From: Streptomyces sp. TSRI0107
GTDB lineage: Bacteria > Actinomycetota > Actinomycetes > Streptomycetales > Streptomycetaceae
NCBI RefSeq assembly: GCF_001905845.1
Contig: NZ_LIVZ01000003.1
Location: 62,001 to 126,000, forward strand
DNA: 64,000 nt
Direction: 5' to 3'
In this document: one piece after another, positions 49,548 through 58,514 of the stretch
Layout of the letters: each line of letters begins with the position of its first letter
How positions within the stretch are numbered: the stretch's first letter is position 1
The notes under the pieces: model-generated
What the model was told of the DNA's origin: nothing
Seen by the model: the letters and a program-made list of their open reading frames with translations, nothing else
Database searches by the model: none
Translations under genes and position numbers: made by a program

Positions 49548-50160
49548 TTGTCGTTCTCGGACGCGTTGACGCTGCTGGGGTGCGACCCGCCCGCCGGCGC
49601 CGCCCTGGGCCGGGCGCTGGGCGGGGCGCTCAGCGTCGCGATCGGCGGAGTGGCCGACGGGCTGCTGCGGATCGCCGACGCCCGCGGCAGCGTGCTCACG
49701 CTGGGCCGGGGCGCCGTACGGGGTGTCGGACGGCGCCTGGCACACGCGGAAAGCCGTGCGCAGCGCACCGAGTTGCTGCACGCCGCGCACACGGTGATCG
49801 TCGTGGTCGCCTGGTTCCAGGCGCTGGAGGAGCGGCATCTGCCCGTCGGGCTGGACGACTTGGAGCTGACGCGCCGTGAACAGCTCTCTCTCGCGGGCGC
49901 GTCGTCGGTGGCGGAGCGGAAGGACGCGTTCGCGCGCTCGCTCGCCGCCCCGGACGCGCCGAGTCCCGCGCCGCACCGGCCTGTCGAGGCGGTCATGGCG
50001 GAGTTGGAACGCTGGTACGAGGGCCTGTCCGCGAGGTTCCTCGACTTCGCCGAGGGACTGCTGGCATGGAGCGCTCAGGGCGACGCGGCCCGGAACGAGG
50101 CCCGGCGGCTGATCCGCAGCGAGCTGCCCCGGGAGGCCGTCGAGTTCCGCCGCCGAGCGC
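49548..50160 (+). pseudogene. N-terminal part of an NNH7-type NACHT protein, truncated
   Basis: From TTG 49548 (GGAG five bases upstream) the product reads LSFSDALTLLGCDPPAGAALGRALGGALSVAIGG (shown in part: SFSDALTLLGCDPP), VLTLGRGAVRGVGRRL, HTVIVVVAWFQALEERHLPV and LDDLELTRREQLSLAG. This is the helical N-terminal domain (NNH7 type) found before NACHT ATPase domains in actinomycete NLR-like proteins, some of which act in phage defence. After about residue 200 the frame turns into Arg/Ala-rich non-family sequence; no Walker A motif or sensor repeats follow, so the ATPase and sensor parts are lost. Confidence 0.65.
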
Positions 50161-50556
50161 GATCGGCTGGCGAGCCTCCTCATCGCCGTGCTGCAGCAGC
50201 ACGGGCAGCGCTGTCACGAACCGCACCGTGGGACGAGCTGCGGCACAAGGCAGACGTGTCCGGGAGCACGAACGACGGTGTCGTACGCCATGCCGGCCAT
50301 GGACCCGGTCTTCGCATGGCTCGGTCCGGCCGTGACGACCTTCACCACCTCGCGGGGCGGGCCGGCCACCTCCCTCGCGCACGACGTGCTGGAGCGTCTG
50401 CTGCCTCGCCGATGTTCCGCAGGAGGTGCGGGAACGGATACGGCGGCTGCTCGGCCCGCGCCGGGACTGCGGCGACGTCCCTCAGGGGACGCTGTGACGG
50501 CCAGGCGCGGGTAGGTGGGGTGCGGGCAAGCCGCACCCCGCTTCCCGCGCTTCGGC
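50161..50556. other. Decayed DNA after the NACHT fragment
   Basis: 396 bp with no intact gene. One plus-strand frame contains AERDRLASLLIAVLQQHGQRC (50150-50213, may overlap the fragment's end) and, further on, MDPVFAWLGPAVTTFTTSRG with SLAHDVLERLLPRR (50297-50417); these look like coding remnants, but I cannot assign a family. Confidence 0.4.
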
Positions 50557-51600
50557 TCAGGGCTTGATGAGGACCTTGAGGCTCTTGCGGTCTGCCATGG
50601 CCTGGTAACCCGCCGGGACGCCGTCGAGGTCGGTGGTGGCGTCGAAGACCTTCCCCGGCTCGATGACCCCGTCGAGGATGTCGGGCATCAGTTCCTCGAT
50701 GTAGGCGCGGGCCGGCGCGGGTCCGCCGGCCAGGCGGATGTTGTGGCGGAACAGGCTGCCGAAGCCGATCGGCGCCTCCTCGTACTGGGGCACGCCGACG
50801 CGGCTGATCACGCCGCCGGGGCGGACGACGCCGAGGGCCTGCTCGTAGGCGGACATGTGGCCGACGGCTTCGAGGACCGCGTGCGTGCCGTGCCCACCGG
50901 TCAGCTCGCGGACCGCCTCGACGCCTTCCTCGCCGCGGGCGGAGACGACATCGGTGGCACCGAATGCGCGGCCGAGGTCGGTACGCGCCTCGTGGCGGCC
51001 CATGAGGATGATCTGTTCGGCGCCCAGGCGCTTGGCCGACAGGACCGCCAGCAGGCCGACCGCGCCGTCACCGATCACGGTGACGCGGGTGCGCTCGTCG
51101 ACACCGCCCGCCACGGCGGCGTGGTAGCCGGTGCCGAGGACGTCCGACAGGGTCAGCAGGGACGGAACGAGGGCGGAGTCCGCCGCGACGGGGAGTTTGA
51201 CGAGGGTGCCGTCGGCGAGCGGGACGCGGACCGCTTCGGCCTGGCCGCCCTCCTCCGGCTCGCCGTCCCAGAAGCCCGCCTGCGGGTGGGCGCAGGACGT
51301 GTGCAGGCCCTCGCGGCAGAACTCGCAGGTGTTGTCCGAGATGGCGAACGGGGCGACGACGAGGTCGCCGCGCTTGACGGTGGTCACCTCCGAACCGGTG
51401 TCCTCGACGATGCCGATGAACTCGTGACCCATCCGGGCCGGCCCGTCCTCGGGCTTCATCGAGGCGTACGGCCACAGGTCGCTGCCGCAGACGCAGGACG
51501 CGGTGACACGGACCAGCGCGTCGGTGGGCTGTTCGATGGCGGAGTCGGGGACGTCCTCGACGCGGACATCGCCGGCGCCGTACATGAGGGTTGCGCGCAT
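50557..51600 (-). CDS. Zinc-dependent alcohol dehydrogenase family (MDR) protein
   Basis: 347 residues of the medium-chain dehydrogenase/reductase family. ASCVCGSDLWPY holds the catalytic zinc cysteine, GPARMGHEFIGIVEDTG the His-Glu pair, and DNTCEFCREGLHTSCAHPQAG four cysteines of the structural zinc site; VIGDGAVGLLAVLSAKRLGA is the NAD(P) fold and MGRHEARTDLGRAFGAT the cofactor loop. It oxidises an alcohol or reduces a carbonyl; the substrate is unknown. ATG 51600 follows AGAGCACCTC. It appears monocistronic. Confidence 0.9.
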   Translation of the reverse strand: MRATLMYGAGDVRVEDVPDSAIEQPTDALVRVTASCVCGSDLWPYASMKPEDGPARMGHEFIGIVEDTGSEVTTVKRGDLVVAPFAISDNTCEFCREGLHTSCAHPQAGFWDGEPEEGGQAEAVRVPLADGTLVKLPVAADSALVPSLLTLSDVLGTGYHAAVAGGVDERTRVTVIGDGAVGLLAVLSAKRLGAEQIILMGRHEARTDLGRAFGATDVVSARGEEGVEAVRELTGGHGTHAVLEAVGHMSAYEQALGVVRPGGVISRVGVPQYEEAPIGFGSLFRHNIRLAGGPAPARAYIEELMPDILDGVIEPGKVFDATTDLDGVPAGYQAMADRKSLKVLIKP

Positions 51601-51854
51601 GAGGTGCTCTCCGGGGCGGTGATTGCGATTCGAGTGGTGTGCTGGTCAGGGGGGTGGGCGAGTGCGTGCCCTGGCCGAGTTCAAGCCTGTGCGGCGGGGG
51701 CGCCGGGCGCACTCCGGGGCTCCGCCGAACCGGGTGCGGTGAAGCGGCGGCACCGGTCCCGTGCGGGGCGAAGATGAGTACGACGACTCAGGCCACGGCG
51801 GCGCTCCACGGCCGACGATGAAGATCAACGCCGTCGAGATCTGGAGACCGCTCC

Positions 51855-52516
51855 GTGCTCAGCCGCATCGCCGACCTGCTGGTGCCCGCCTTCGGCCGGC
51901 TGTCGGTGACCACCGACCCCGGTACCGAACTCGCGCCGGGCAGCATCATCGCCGCGAACCACACCTCGCTCGCCGACCCCGCCGTCGTGCTCGCCGCCCT
52001 GCACCGCCTCGGCGTCGAACCGGTCATCATGGCCACCGCGGGCCTGTGGCGCGTGCCCGTTCTGGGCCGCGCCCTCGTCCGCGAAGGGCACATCCTCGTA
52101 CACCGAGGCGACCGACGGGCCGCGGCCGCGCTCGACCTGGCCGCGGAAGCTCTGGAGCGGGGCAGGCACCTGCTCATCTACGCCGAGGGTGGCCTGCCCC
52201 GCCGCAAGGACGCCTCGGAGGCGGCCCCGGCAGCTTCCGCAGCGGCCTGGCCCGGCTCGCCGAGCACGCCGGCGCCCCCGTCGTGCCGGTGGGGCAGGCC
52301 GGTGCCCGGCGCATCACCTCCGGCGGCATCGTGAAACAGCTCGCAGGCCTGGCGACCGCCCCAGTGCGGCGACCGAACCTGCACGTGCACGTGGGGGCGC
52401 CGATGGTCCTGACCGGGGACCTCGCCGCCTGCACCGCCCAGGCCCGCACCGCGGTGACCACGGCATGGCGTGCGGCAGCCGCGCGCCTCGGCGAGCCCGC
52501 ATCTCTCGCCGCGTAG
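51855..52516 (+). pseudogene. PlsC-type 1-acyl-glycerol-3-phosphate acyltransferase, frameshifted
   Basis: From GTG 51855: IIAANHTSLADPAVVLAAL holds the catalytic NHxxxxD motif, and GHILVHRGDRRAAAALDLAA and HLLIYAEGGLPRRKDASEA (the E-G motif) follow. At about 52215-52225 the frame changes by one base; the remainder continues as PGSFRSGLARLAEHAGAPVVPV, then ARRITSGGIVKQL to TAG 52514-52516. Both halves are well conserved, so the event is recent or a sequence error within GGCGGCCCCGGC. In the unshifted frame the protein ends early at 52334. Confidence 0.75.
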
Positions 52517-52617
52517 CCGTCGCCGGCCAGGCCGACGGCGACGCGCGCGGGCCGCGGGTCCACCCCGGGCGGCGCACAATGAGACAAAACGGTCCATCGA
52601 TGTCAAGGACGTCTCGG

Positions 52618-54711
52618 ATGTCTGGAGACCGGTCGGCAAGCCAGAACATACGGGAACGGCTGCGCTCCGAGCCCGGGACGCTCCTGGAGCACGTGTCCGT
52701 GGCCGTCATCGGCATCGACGACCGCGACCGGATCTGTTTCTGGGGTCCGGGCGCGAGGGATCTGTTCGGCTACGACGACGACGCGCTCGCCGAGCCCGCC
52801 GCTCTCCTCTTCCCGCCACCGCCACCGCCACCCAGCGGTCCGGGAACCGGCGCTCACGGAGCGGGTGCGGCCGCGTACCTGGCCGGCCGGGGCCGCACCC
52901 TCGGCTACTGGCGCGGCCGGCTGCCGGTACGGCATCGGGACGGGACGGTCTTCGACTGCGGCTTCCGGGCCTTCACGGTCGCCGGCGAGCAGGGCCGCAC
53001 GGTGGTCATGGCCCTGGCGAGCAGGAGTGCGGAGCTCGACCGGGTCAAGACCAACCTCGCCTTCCTCGACGCCATCTTCGAGACCTGCCCGATCGGCCTG
53101 CTCATGCTGGACGAGGAACTTCGGTACGTCCACCTGAACCAGGCGCTCGCCGACATGGACGGACTCCCCATCGAAGAGCACATCGGCCGCCGTATGACGG
53201 ATGTGATGGGTGCCTGTGACGACGCCGCCGGCTTCGAGCGGCTGCTGCGCGGCGCGGCCGAGAAGGGCCGCCCGGTCGTGGGCCACCTGATCGGCGTCCG
53301 GCACAAGGGGTGCGAGCAGGTCCGGTCGGTGAGCCTGTTCCCGCTCACCCGGGCGGTCGGCACGCCCCCCGGTGTCGGCGGACTCGTACTCGACGTCACC
53401 GACCGGGAGCAGGCCCTCGTGGAGGCCGCGGAGTCACGCGAGCGGCTGGCGCTGCTGGACCGGGCCACCGCCCGGATCGGCACCACCCTGGACGTGAAGG
53501 TGACGGCGGGCGAACTCGTCGATGCCGTGGTCCCGGACTTCGCCGACGCGTCCGTGGTGGAGGTCGTGGACTGGATGAACGAACCAGAGGTGTTCGACCC
53601 GCGTCTGCCGCTGGTCACGCGCCGCATCGCCGCCGGGACGGTGCTGCCGCCGCCCGCCGGGGAACTGGTCGGAGGGCTGGACACCGTCCGCTACCCGCCC
53701 GGCTCCAGCATCCACAGGGTGCTGCGGACCGGCCGCCCGATCGCCGTCCCGGTGAGCGCGGACTTCGTGACCACCACCGTCGTGCACCAGGAACGCGCCC
53801 GCGTCCTCATCGACAGCGGCCTGACCGGCATCGTCATCGCACCGCTGATCGCCCGGGGAACCGTTCAGGGGCTCACGATGTTCGGCCGCTCGGCCGCCCG
53901 CCCCCCGTTCACCGAGCAGGACCTGCGGCTCGCCGCGGAGTTGTCCTCCCGCGCCGCGCTCTCCCTGGACAACGCGCGCCTGTACAGCAGGGTCCAGGAC
54001 ATCGCCCTCACCCTGCAACGGGCCCTGCTGCCCACGAGCCTCGCGACCAGCCCCCACCTCGAGGTCGCCCACCGCTATGTGCCCGGCAGCCACGTCACCG
54101 TGGTCGGCGGCGACTGGTACGACGTGATCAGTCTGCCCGGCGACCGCGTCGCCCTGGTCGTCGGCGACGTGATGGGCCACGGCGTGCCCGCGGCGGCGGC
54201 CATGGGAAGGCTGCGGATCACCGCGAAGGCTCTGGCCCGAAGCATCCCGGAACCCTCCCTTCTGCTCGCCGAGTTGGACGCGTGCGCCCAGGAGGCGGGC
54301 ATCGAGCTCGCGACGTGCCTGTACACGGTGTACGACCCGGGCACGGGCCGCGCCCGTATCGCCTGCGCCGGGCACCCGCCGCCGCTCGTACGGCATCCGG
54401 GCGGCCGGGTCGAGACCGTCGACGCGGTGCTCGGGATCCCGCTCGGCGTGGGCGGACACCCGTTCCGAACCACCGAGATCGCCCTCCCCGACGACGCCGT
54501 CCTCGCCCTCTACACCGACGGCCTGGTCGAATCACGGGGCAGGAGCATCGACGAGGGACTGGCACTGGCCCGCGCCGTACTGGGCGACTCGCCGGACGGG
54601 TTGGAGGAGACGGCCGACAGAATGCTGTCCACTCTGCTCCCCCGCCCGCCCGGCGACGACACGGTCCTCGTCCTGGCCCGCGTCCACCACCGCCCACGAG
54701 ACATCCCCTAG
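52618..54711 (+). CDS. PAS-PAS-GAF-PP2C (SpoIIE/RsbU-type) phosphatase
   Basis: About 697 residues. Two PAS domains (LEHVSVAVIGIDDRDRICFW near residue 20 and FETCPIGLLMLDEELRYVHL near 155), a GAF domain (LALLDRATARIGTTLDVKVT near 280, LTGIVIAPLIARGTVQGL near 400) and a PP2C phosphatase (LQRALLPTSL, VVGGDWYDVISLPGDRVALV, IACAGHPPPLVRHPGG, ALYTDGLVESRG, PPGDDTVLVLAR). Such proteins dephosphorylate anti-sigma-antagonists in response to signals sensed by PAS/GAF. ATG 52618 has AAGGA eight bases upstream; ATG 52579 and 52600 are alternatives. Its stop TAG shares a base with the MITE-like element that follows. Confidence 0.85.
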   Translation: MSGDRSASQNIRERLRSEPGTLLEHVSVAVIGIDDRDRICFWGPGARDLFGYDDDALAEPAALLFPPPPPPPSGPGTGAHGAGAAAYLAGRGRTLGYWRGRLPVRHRDGTVFDCGFRAFTVAGEQGRTVVMALASRSAELDRVKTNLAFLDAIFETCPIGLLMLDEELRYVHLNQALADMDGLPIEEHIGRRMTDVMGACDDAAGFERLLRGAAEKGRPVVGHLIGVRHKGCEQVRSVSLFPLTRAVGTPPGVGGLVLDVTDREQALVEAAESRERLALLDRATARIGTTLDVKVTAGELVDAVVPDFADASVVEVVDWMNEPEVFDPRLPLVTRRIAAGTVLPPPAGELVGGLDTVRYPPGSSIHRVLRTGRPIAVPVSADFVTTTVVHQERARVLIDSGLTGIVIAPLIARGTVQGLTMFGRSAARPPFTEQDLRLAAELSSRAALSLDNARLYSRVQDIALTLQRALLPTSLATSPHLEVAHRYVPGSHVTVVGGDWYDVISLPGDRVALVVGDVMGHGVPAAAAMGRLRITAKALARSIPEPSLLLAELDACAQEAGIELATCLYTVYDPGTGRARIACAGHPPPLVRHPGGRVETVDAVLGIPLGVGGHPFRTTEIALPDDAVLALYTDGLVESRGRSIDEGLALARAVLGDSPDGLEETADRMLSTLLPRPPGDDTVLVLARVHHRPRDIP

Positions 54712-54870
54712 GGGGTGTCTCGCCGATCATGCCGGGCTCGCGGCGCCTGGCACCGCGCCTCGCCGCGTTGTCGTCGGTCCCCGATGCGCCGCATCGGCTC
54801 CCTCCTCCGCCTTGCGATGCACGGCACCAGACGCCGCTCCCTGATCCGGCCTGATCGACGAGACACCCCC
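54711..54870. mobile_element. 160-bp MITE-like element with 25-bp terminal inverted repeats
   Basis: Left end 54711-54735 begins GGGGGTGTCTCG; right end 54846-54870 is its complement, with 23 of 25 positions matching. The interior continues as an imperfect palindrome (for example around 54738-54753 and 54821-54836) with a perfect hairpin CCGATGCG-C-CGCATCGG at 54780-54796. No coding capacity is seen. It abuts the phosphatase stop codon and may also act as a terminator for both flanking genes. Confidence 0.7.
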
Positions 54871-54891
54871 AGGCGGACAGGGCGGGGACCG

Positions 54892-56430
54892 TCACTGTGC
54901 GGTGATGCGCAGGATCCCGGTGACGGTGCCCTGAAGCAGTGTGCCGTCGGGTGTGATGGTCCCGGCCATCTGCAGGGTGTCGTACAGCGCACCGACCCCC
55001 ACGCTCCTGCTGCGCACGACACGCCCGGTCGCGGGGTCGATCTGCGCGTAACGGTACGGGTCGAGCAGGCTGGTGCCCTTGGTGCCGGGGATGACCGGGT
55101 CGCGCAGCACCGTGTGGAGCAGTCCGTCGCCCGTCGACAACTTCGGTACGGCGGCGGAGCGGAGGGCGTTGTCCCACACCGTCGAGCAGCCCGAGCCGTC
55201 CGCTCCGACGTCCACGCGGGTCAGCCCGCCCGCGAAGTCGGCCGAGGCCGGGACGCTGTCGCCGGCGCCCTCGGGGACGGCGGAGTAGGGGTAGCCGTAG
55301 GTGCCGGCGACGAAGACGCTCCGGCCGATCGCCACCGGCGAGTTCTCGCTGCCGGGTCCGCCGGCGGCCCGGAGCACCGGGACACGGCAGACCTGCGCGC
55401 CGTCCGAGGTGCGGTGGACCAGCAGGTGTGCGGCGGTGTCGGCGTTGTCGACGAGGGCGACGTACTCCGTGCCGGAACCGGGTCCGAAGAAGGTCGGCGT
55501 GGATCCGCTGCCCCAGCTGAGCAGACCGGGCTTGCGGGCGGAGCCGCGGTCGTAGGGCTGCCGCCATCCGATGCGCGGGGCGCCGTCGTCGTCGGCGGTG
55601 AGCAGATAGGTGGCGTGGGTGGTGGTGACGGCCGTGCCCTGGGGCGCCGTCGAGATGCTGTTGGCGACCCGCTCGCCCGCGGGCAGCGTCAGCGCGCGAA
55701 CCTTACCGGTCGTGTCGTCCGCGGTGCCGACCACACCGCCACCGGTGGCGAACCACACGCGGCCCTGCCAGTCCGGCGCGAGGCCGGTGACGGCATCGTC
55801 GGCGGGGACGACAGAGCTGAGCGGCAGACGGCGGTCGACCGACAGTCGCCAGTTCCCGTCGCTGCCCTGGTGGTGCCCGACGCGCAGCAGACTGCGGCTG
55901 CCGTCCACGACCACCAGCCTGTCCTCGTGGTCGACGTAGGCGTACACACCGCCCAGGAGTGACCCCTTGGTGAGTTCCAGGGTGGCCAGCGAGGAACCGT
56001 TGCCGGGATCCAGCAGATGGACGGTGGGCACCTGGCCGAAGATCGGGGTGCACAGGGCGATCGGAAAGCCGTCGGAGCCGACCAGCACCGTCGGGCAGGC
56101 CGAGGCGAGCGCGATCCGCGTCGACGCCAGGCTGCCGGCCCCCGGCCCGGGCAGAGGAGTCGTGTCGGAGGATCCGGTGTCGCCGTGCATGGTCGCGGTG
56201 CCCTCCGGGCCCGCGTACGGGTTGTACGGGGGCGGCGGGCCGAAGCCGTCGGCGGCGGGCACGGCCGCGGCAGGCGTGCCACCGAGGAGAGCGAGTACGG
56301 TCAGCACGGCGAGCAGGGTGCCGATGCTTCTCCATCGCGGTCGTCTGCGGGGGGTGCCGAACCGGGGCGGCCGCGTGGACATGGACGTAGACATGGACAT
56401 GGACGCAGACATGGGCATGGGCATGGGCAT
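54892..56430 (-). CDS. Secreted beta-propeller-like protein
   Basis: 512 residues. An unusual Met-rich start (alternating ATG codons from a hexanucleotide repeat) is followed by an Arg-rich segment and a signal helix (IGTLLAVLTVLALLGGTPAA, likely cleaved after AAA). The mature part shows repeated four-strand-like blocks: VHLLDPGNGSSLATLELTKG, DHEDRLVVVDGSRSLLRVG, LAPDWQGRVWFATGGGVVG and YRYAQIDPATGRVVRSRSVG, as in PQQ/SMP-30-like propellers. No enzyme motif is seen. It is probably extracellular; its function is unknown. Several ATGs at the start make the exact N-terminus uncertain. Confidence 0.75.
   Translation of the reverse strand: MPMPMPMSASMSMSTSMSTRPPRFGTPRRRPRWRSIGTLLAVLTVLALLGGTPAAAVPAADGFGPPPPYNPYAGPEGTATMHGDTGSSDTTPLPGPGAGSLASTRIALASACPTVLVGSDGFPIALCTPIFGQVPTVHLLDPGNGSSLATLELTKGSLLGGVYAYVDHEDRLVVVDGSRSLLRVGHHQGSDGNWRLSVDRRLPLSSVVPADDAVTGLAPDWQGRVWFATGGGVVGTADDTTGKVRALTLPAGERVANSISTAPQGTAVTTTHATYLLTADDDGAPRIGWRQPYDRGSARKPGLLSWGSGSTPTFFGPGSGTEYVALVDNADTAAHLLVHRTSDGAQVCRVPVLRAAGGPGSENSPVAIGRSVFVAGTYGYPYSAVPEGAGDSVPASADFAGGLTRVDVGADGSGCSTVWDNALRSAAVPKLSTGDGLLHTVLRDPVIPGTKGTSLLDPYRYAQIDPATGRVVRSRSVGVGALYDTLQMAGTITPDGTLLQGTVTGILRITAQ
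56380..56430 (-). repeat. ATG-containing hexanucleotide repeat at a gene start
   Basis: Repeated six-base units of the types GGACAT/GGGCAT (plus-strand reading) give about seven in-frame ATG codons on the minus strand at the start of the propeller-like gene. Unit gain or loss would change the number of start codons without a frameshift. Confidence 0.7.
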
Positions 56431-56819
56431 CGTGAGGAGGGTCCCTTCATCGGGGCATGCCAGAAGACTGCCGCTCGGGCAGGGGGCAGGGGGCAGGTGA
56501 TGGCGTCTGTCAGCGAACCCATCAGGGTGCCGGAATGCCCGATACGGCAGCGCGGGCGCGGGCGCGGGGCCCTGAGGGGTGCTTCAGACGCGGGAGCCCG
56601 GATCAGCGGGCGTCAGCCGGCTGATGACGCGAACGCGTTCAGCCGGTAGGAAGACAGAGCGCGCCGGCCGTACGCACGAGATCGACGTGACGTCGCCGCG
56701 TGAAACCCTGCCAGCAGATCATGCGCTGATCACACCAGGAAGCTGACACATGGTCAACAAAAACTCTCGCGCGTTTCGCATGGCGGACAGCCCCCCACCA
56801 CTTGAGGTGCCGTAGCGGA
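56431..56819. other. Intergenic region between propeller gene and MmyB-type regulator
   Basis: 389 bp without a gene. It contains a GGGCAGG(GG)-type triple repeat at about 56477-56497 and an AT-richer stretch (CAACAAAAACTCTCG near 56756-56770), the least GC-rich part of this area and a possible promoter or terminator region. No palindrome stands out. Confidence 0.5.
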
Positions 56820-57719
56820 TCACACGTCCGGGCTCGCGACGTGGTGGGGCTGCCCTGCGGGCCGGGGCGCCTCGGTGGCGGCCCAGGCGGCGAGTAGCTG
56901 GAGTTTGTCGTGGTCGGGGGTGTGGGGGGCGGCGCTGTAGGCGGTGAGGGTGAGACCGGGCTGAGCAGGCAGTTCCATGGCGTCGAAGTCGAGGGTGAGC
57001 AGGCCGACGGCGGGGTGGCGGAAGGACTTGCGGCCGGTGTGGTGCAGGCGCACGTTGTGCTTCGCCCAGGCGGTGCGGAACTCCTCGCTGCGGGTGACGA
57101 GTTCCCCGATGAGGGCGGTCAGGTCGCTGTCGTGCGGGGCGCGGCCGGCTTCGGTGCGCAGCAGGGAGACGGTGGTGTTCTTGGACTCCTCCCAGTCGGG
57201 GAAGTAGTCGCGGCCGCGTGGATCGAGGAACTGGAAGCGGGCGATGTTCACGGGCGACCGGGAGGCCGCGTCGGCGTACAGCGGGGAGTAGAGGGCCCGG
57301 CCGAGCTGGTTGGTGGCGAGGATGTCCAGACGGCCGTTGCGGATGAAGGCCGGGGAGTCCGCCATGGAGTGGAGGACCCGCAGGACGCTGTCCGGGAGCG
57401 GGCCGCGGACGCGCTTGCCGCGGCGGGGAGGCCGCTTGGCGGCGGCGCGGGCCAAGTCGTAGAGGTGTGAGCGTTCGGCGTCGTCGAGCTGGAGGGCGTT
57501 CGCGACGGCGCCGAGGACTTCTTCCGAGGCGCCGGCGAGGCGGCCGCGCTCGAGACGGACGTAGTAGTCGATGCTGACGCCGGCGAGGAGGGCGACTTCT
57601 TCGCGGCGCAGGCCCGGCACGCGCCGGTTGCCGCCGTACGCGGGGAGACCGGCCTGCTGCGGGGTGATCTTGGCGCGGCGGGAGGCCAGGAACTCGCGGA
57701 TGTCACTCTCGGTACTCAC
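56820..57719 (-). CDS. MmyB-like helix-turn-helix transcriptional regulator
   Basis: 299 residues. An N-terminal XRE-type DNA-binding domain (IREFLASRRAKITPQQAGLP, RRVPGLRREEVALLAGVSID, YYVRLERGRLAGASEEVL) and a C-terminal MmyB-like ligand domain (LDILATNQLGRALYSPLY; FLDPRGRDYFPDWEES; HHTGRKSFRHPAVGLLTLDF) are typical. Such regulators are often divergent from an oxidoreductase gene they control; here the divergent space holds a possible aldo/keto-reductase remnant and a cupin gene. Start GTG 57719. Confidence 0.9.
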   Translation of the reverse strand: MSTESDIREFLASRRAKITPQQAGLPAYGGNRRVPGLRREEVALLAGVSIDYYVRLERGRLAGASEEVLGAVANALQLDDAERSHLYDLARAAAKRPPRRGKRVRGPLPDSVLRVLHSMADSPAFIRNGRLDILATNQLGRALYSPLYADAASRSPVNIARFQFLDPRGRDYFPDWEESKNTTVSLLRTEAGRAPHDSDLTALIGELVTRSEEFRTAWAKHNVRLHHTGRKSFRHPAVGLLTLDFDAMELPAQPGLTLTAYSAAPHTPDHDKLQLLAAWAATEAPRPAGQPHHVASPDV

Positions 57720-57857
57720 ACATTCCAGGCTAGGCCGGACGGCAGGCGCGTGGGGGGGTCCTGTGAGTACCTGTATCGGCAGACCCTCCCCCACCGCTTT
57801 GACCTGCGGTTTCCTCGATAGCAGCGGAAGCTGGGCACGAGGGCGCGGGCCGCGGAT

Positions 57858-57885
57858 GGGCTCTGGGTACTGGGCTCTGGTTACT
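57858..57885 (+). repeat. 14-bp tandem repeat in the regulator/cupin spacer
   Basis: GGGCTCTGGGTACT (57858-57871) is followed directly by GGGCTCTGGTTACT (57872-57885), one mismatch. It lies in the 318-bp divergent spacer 57720-58037 and could be a binding site for the MmyB-like regulator. Confidence 0.5.
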
Positions 57886-57957
57886 GACAAAAGCCCGCGC
57901 CCAGCCGCGACCGCCCACAGTGAGTCAGCGCCGGTTTCACTCGTTCGATCAAGGAGT

Positions 57958-57993
57958 CTCCAGAAGATCGCCGACGAGCGCGACGCCGCCTGA
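57958..57993 (+). pseudogene. Possible aldo/keto reductase remnant
   Basis: The frame reads LQKIADERDAA and then TGA. LQxIADExxATPAQIALAW is a conserved stretch in aldo/keto reductases, and MmyB-like regulators often face such genes. Only 11 residues match, so this is weak evidence of a deleted gene. Confidence 0.25.
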
Positions 57994-58037
57994 TCACTCA
58001 CCCACCGACCGCCCCGCGACAGCCACGGAGGAACACC

Positions 58038-58457
58038 ATGGAATTCGTCGATCCCCAGCCCACCGGCAAGGGCCCGGAAGACTGGTTCAACGGGGACGTC
58101 TGGTTCGACGTCATCCACGCCGGCACCGAGCCGTCCCGGCTGCGCGCCAACATGGTGCGCTTCGCTCCAGGGGCGCGCACGGCATGGCACCACCACGCCG
58201 TCGGGCAGACCCTCCACGTCGTGGCCGGAATCGCCCTTGTGGGCACCCGCGACGGCACGGTCTTCGAGGCCCACCCCGGCGAGACCGTGACCTGCCCGCC
58301 CGGCGAAGAGCACTGGCACGGCGCTGCCGAGGACCGTTTCATGCAGCACATCGCCCTGTGGGAAGGTACGGCTCCCGACGACGACCGGCCCGAGACCAGC
58401 TGGCTCGAGCACGTCACCGAGGAGGAATACCGCGCGCCCCGCACCCGCAGCCAGTGA
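58038..58457 (+). CDS. Cupin domain protein
   Basis: 139 residues, one cupin barrel. FAPGARTAWHHHAVGQTLHV with three histidines, then GETVTCPPGEEHWHGAAEDR, give the two metal-binding cupin motifs (G-x5-H-x-H-x3-4-E-like with Gln in place of Glu, and the second His). This is the small (R)-mandelonitrile-lyase/carboxymuconolactone-associated type. The catalytic role is unknown. ATG 58038 follows GGAGGAA by seven bases. It is divergent from the MmyB-like regulator and probably under its control. Confidence 0.85.
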   Translation: MEFVDPQPTGKGPEDWFNGDVWFDVIHAGTEPSRLRANMVRFAPGARTAWHHHAVGQTLHVVAGIALVGTRDGTVFEAHPGETVTCPPGEEHWHGAAEDRFMQHIALWEGTAPDDDRPETSWLEHVTEEEYRAPRTRSQ

Positions 58458-58514
58458 CGCGCGCCGGACGGCTACGGCACCTCAGCCGATGCCGTAGCCG
58501 TAGCCGCGTGCGAG

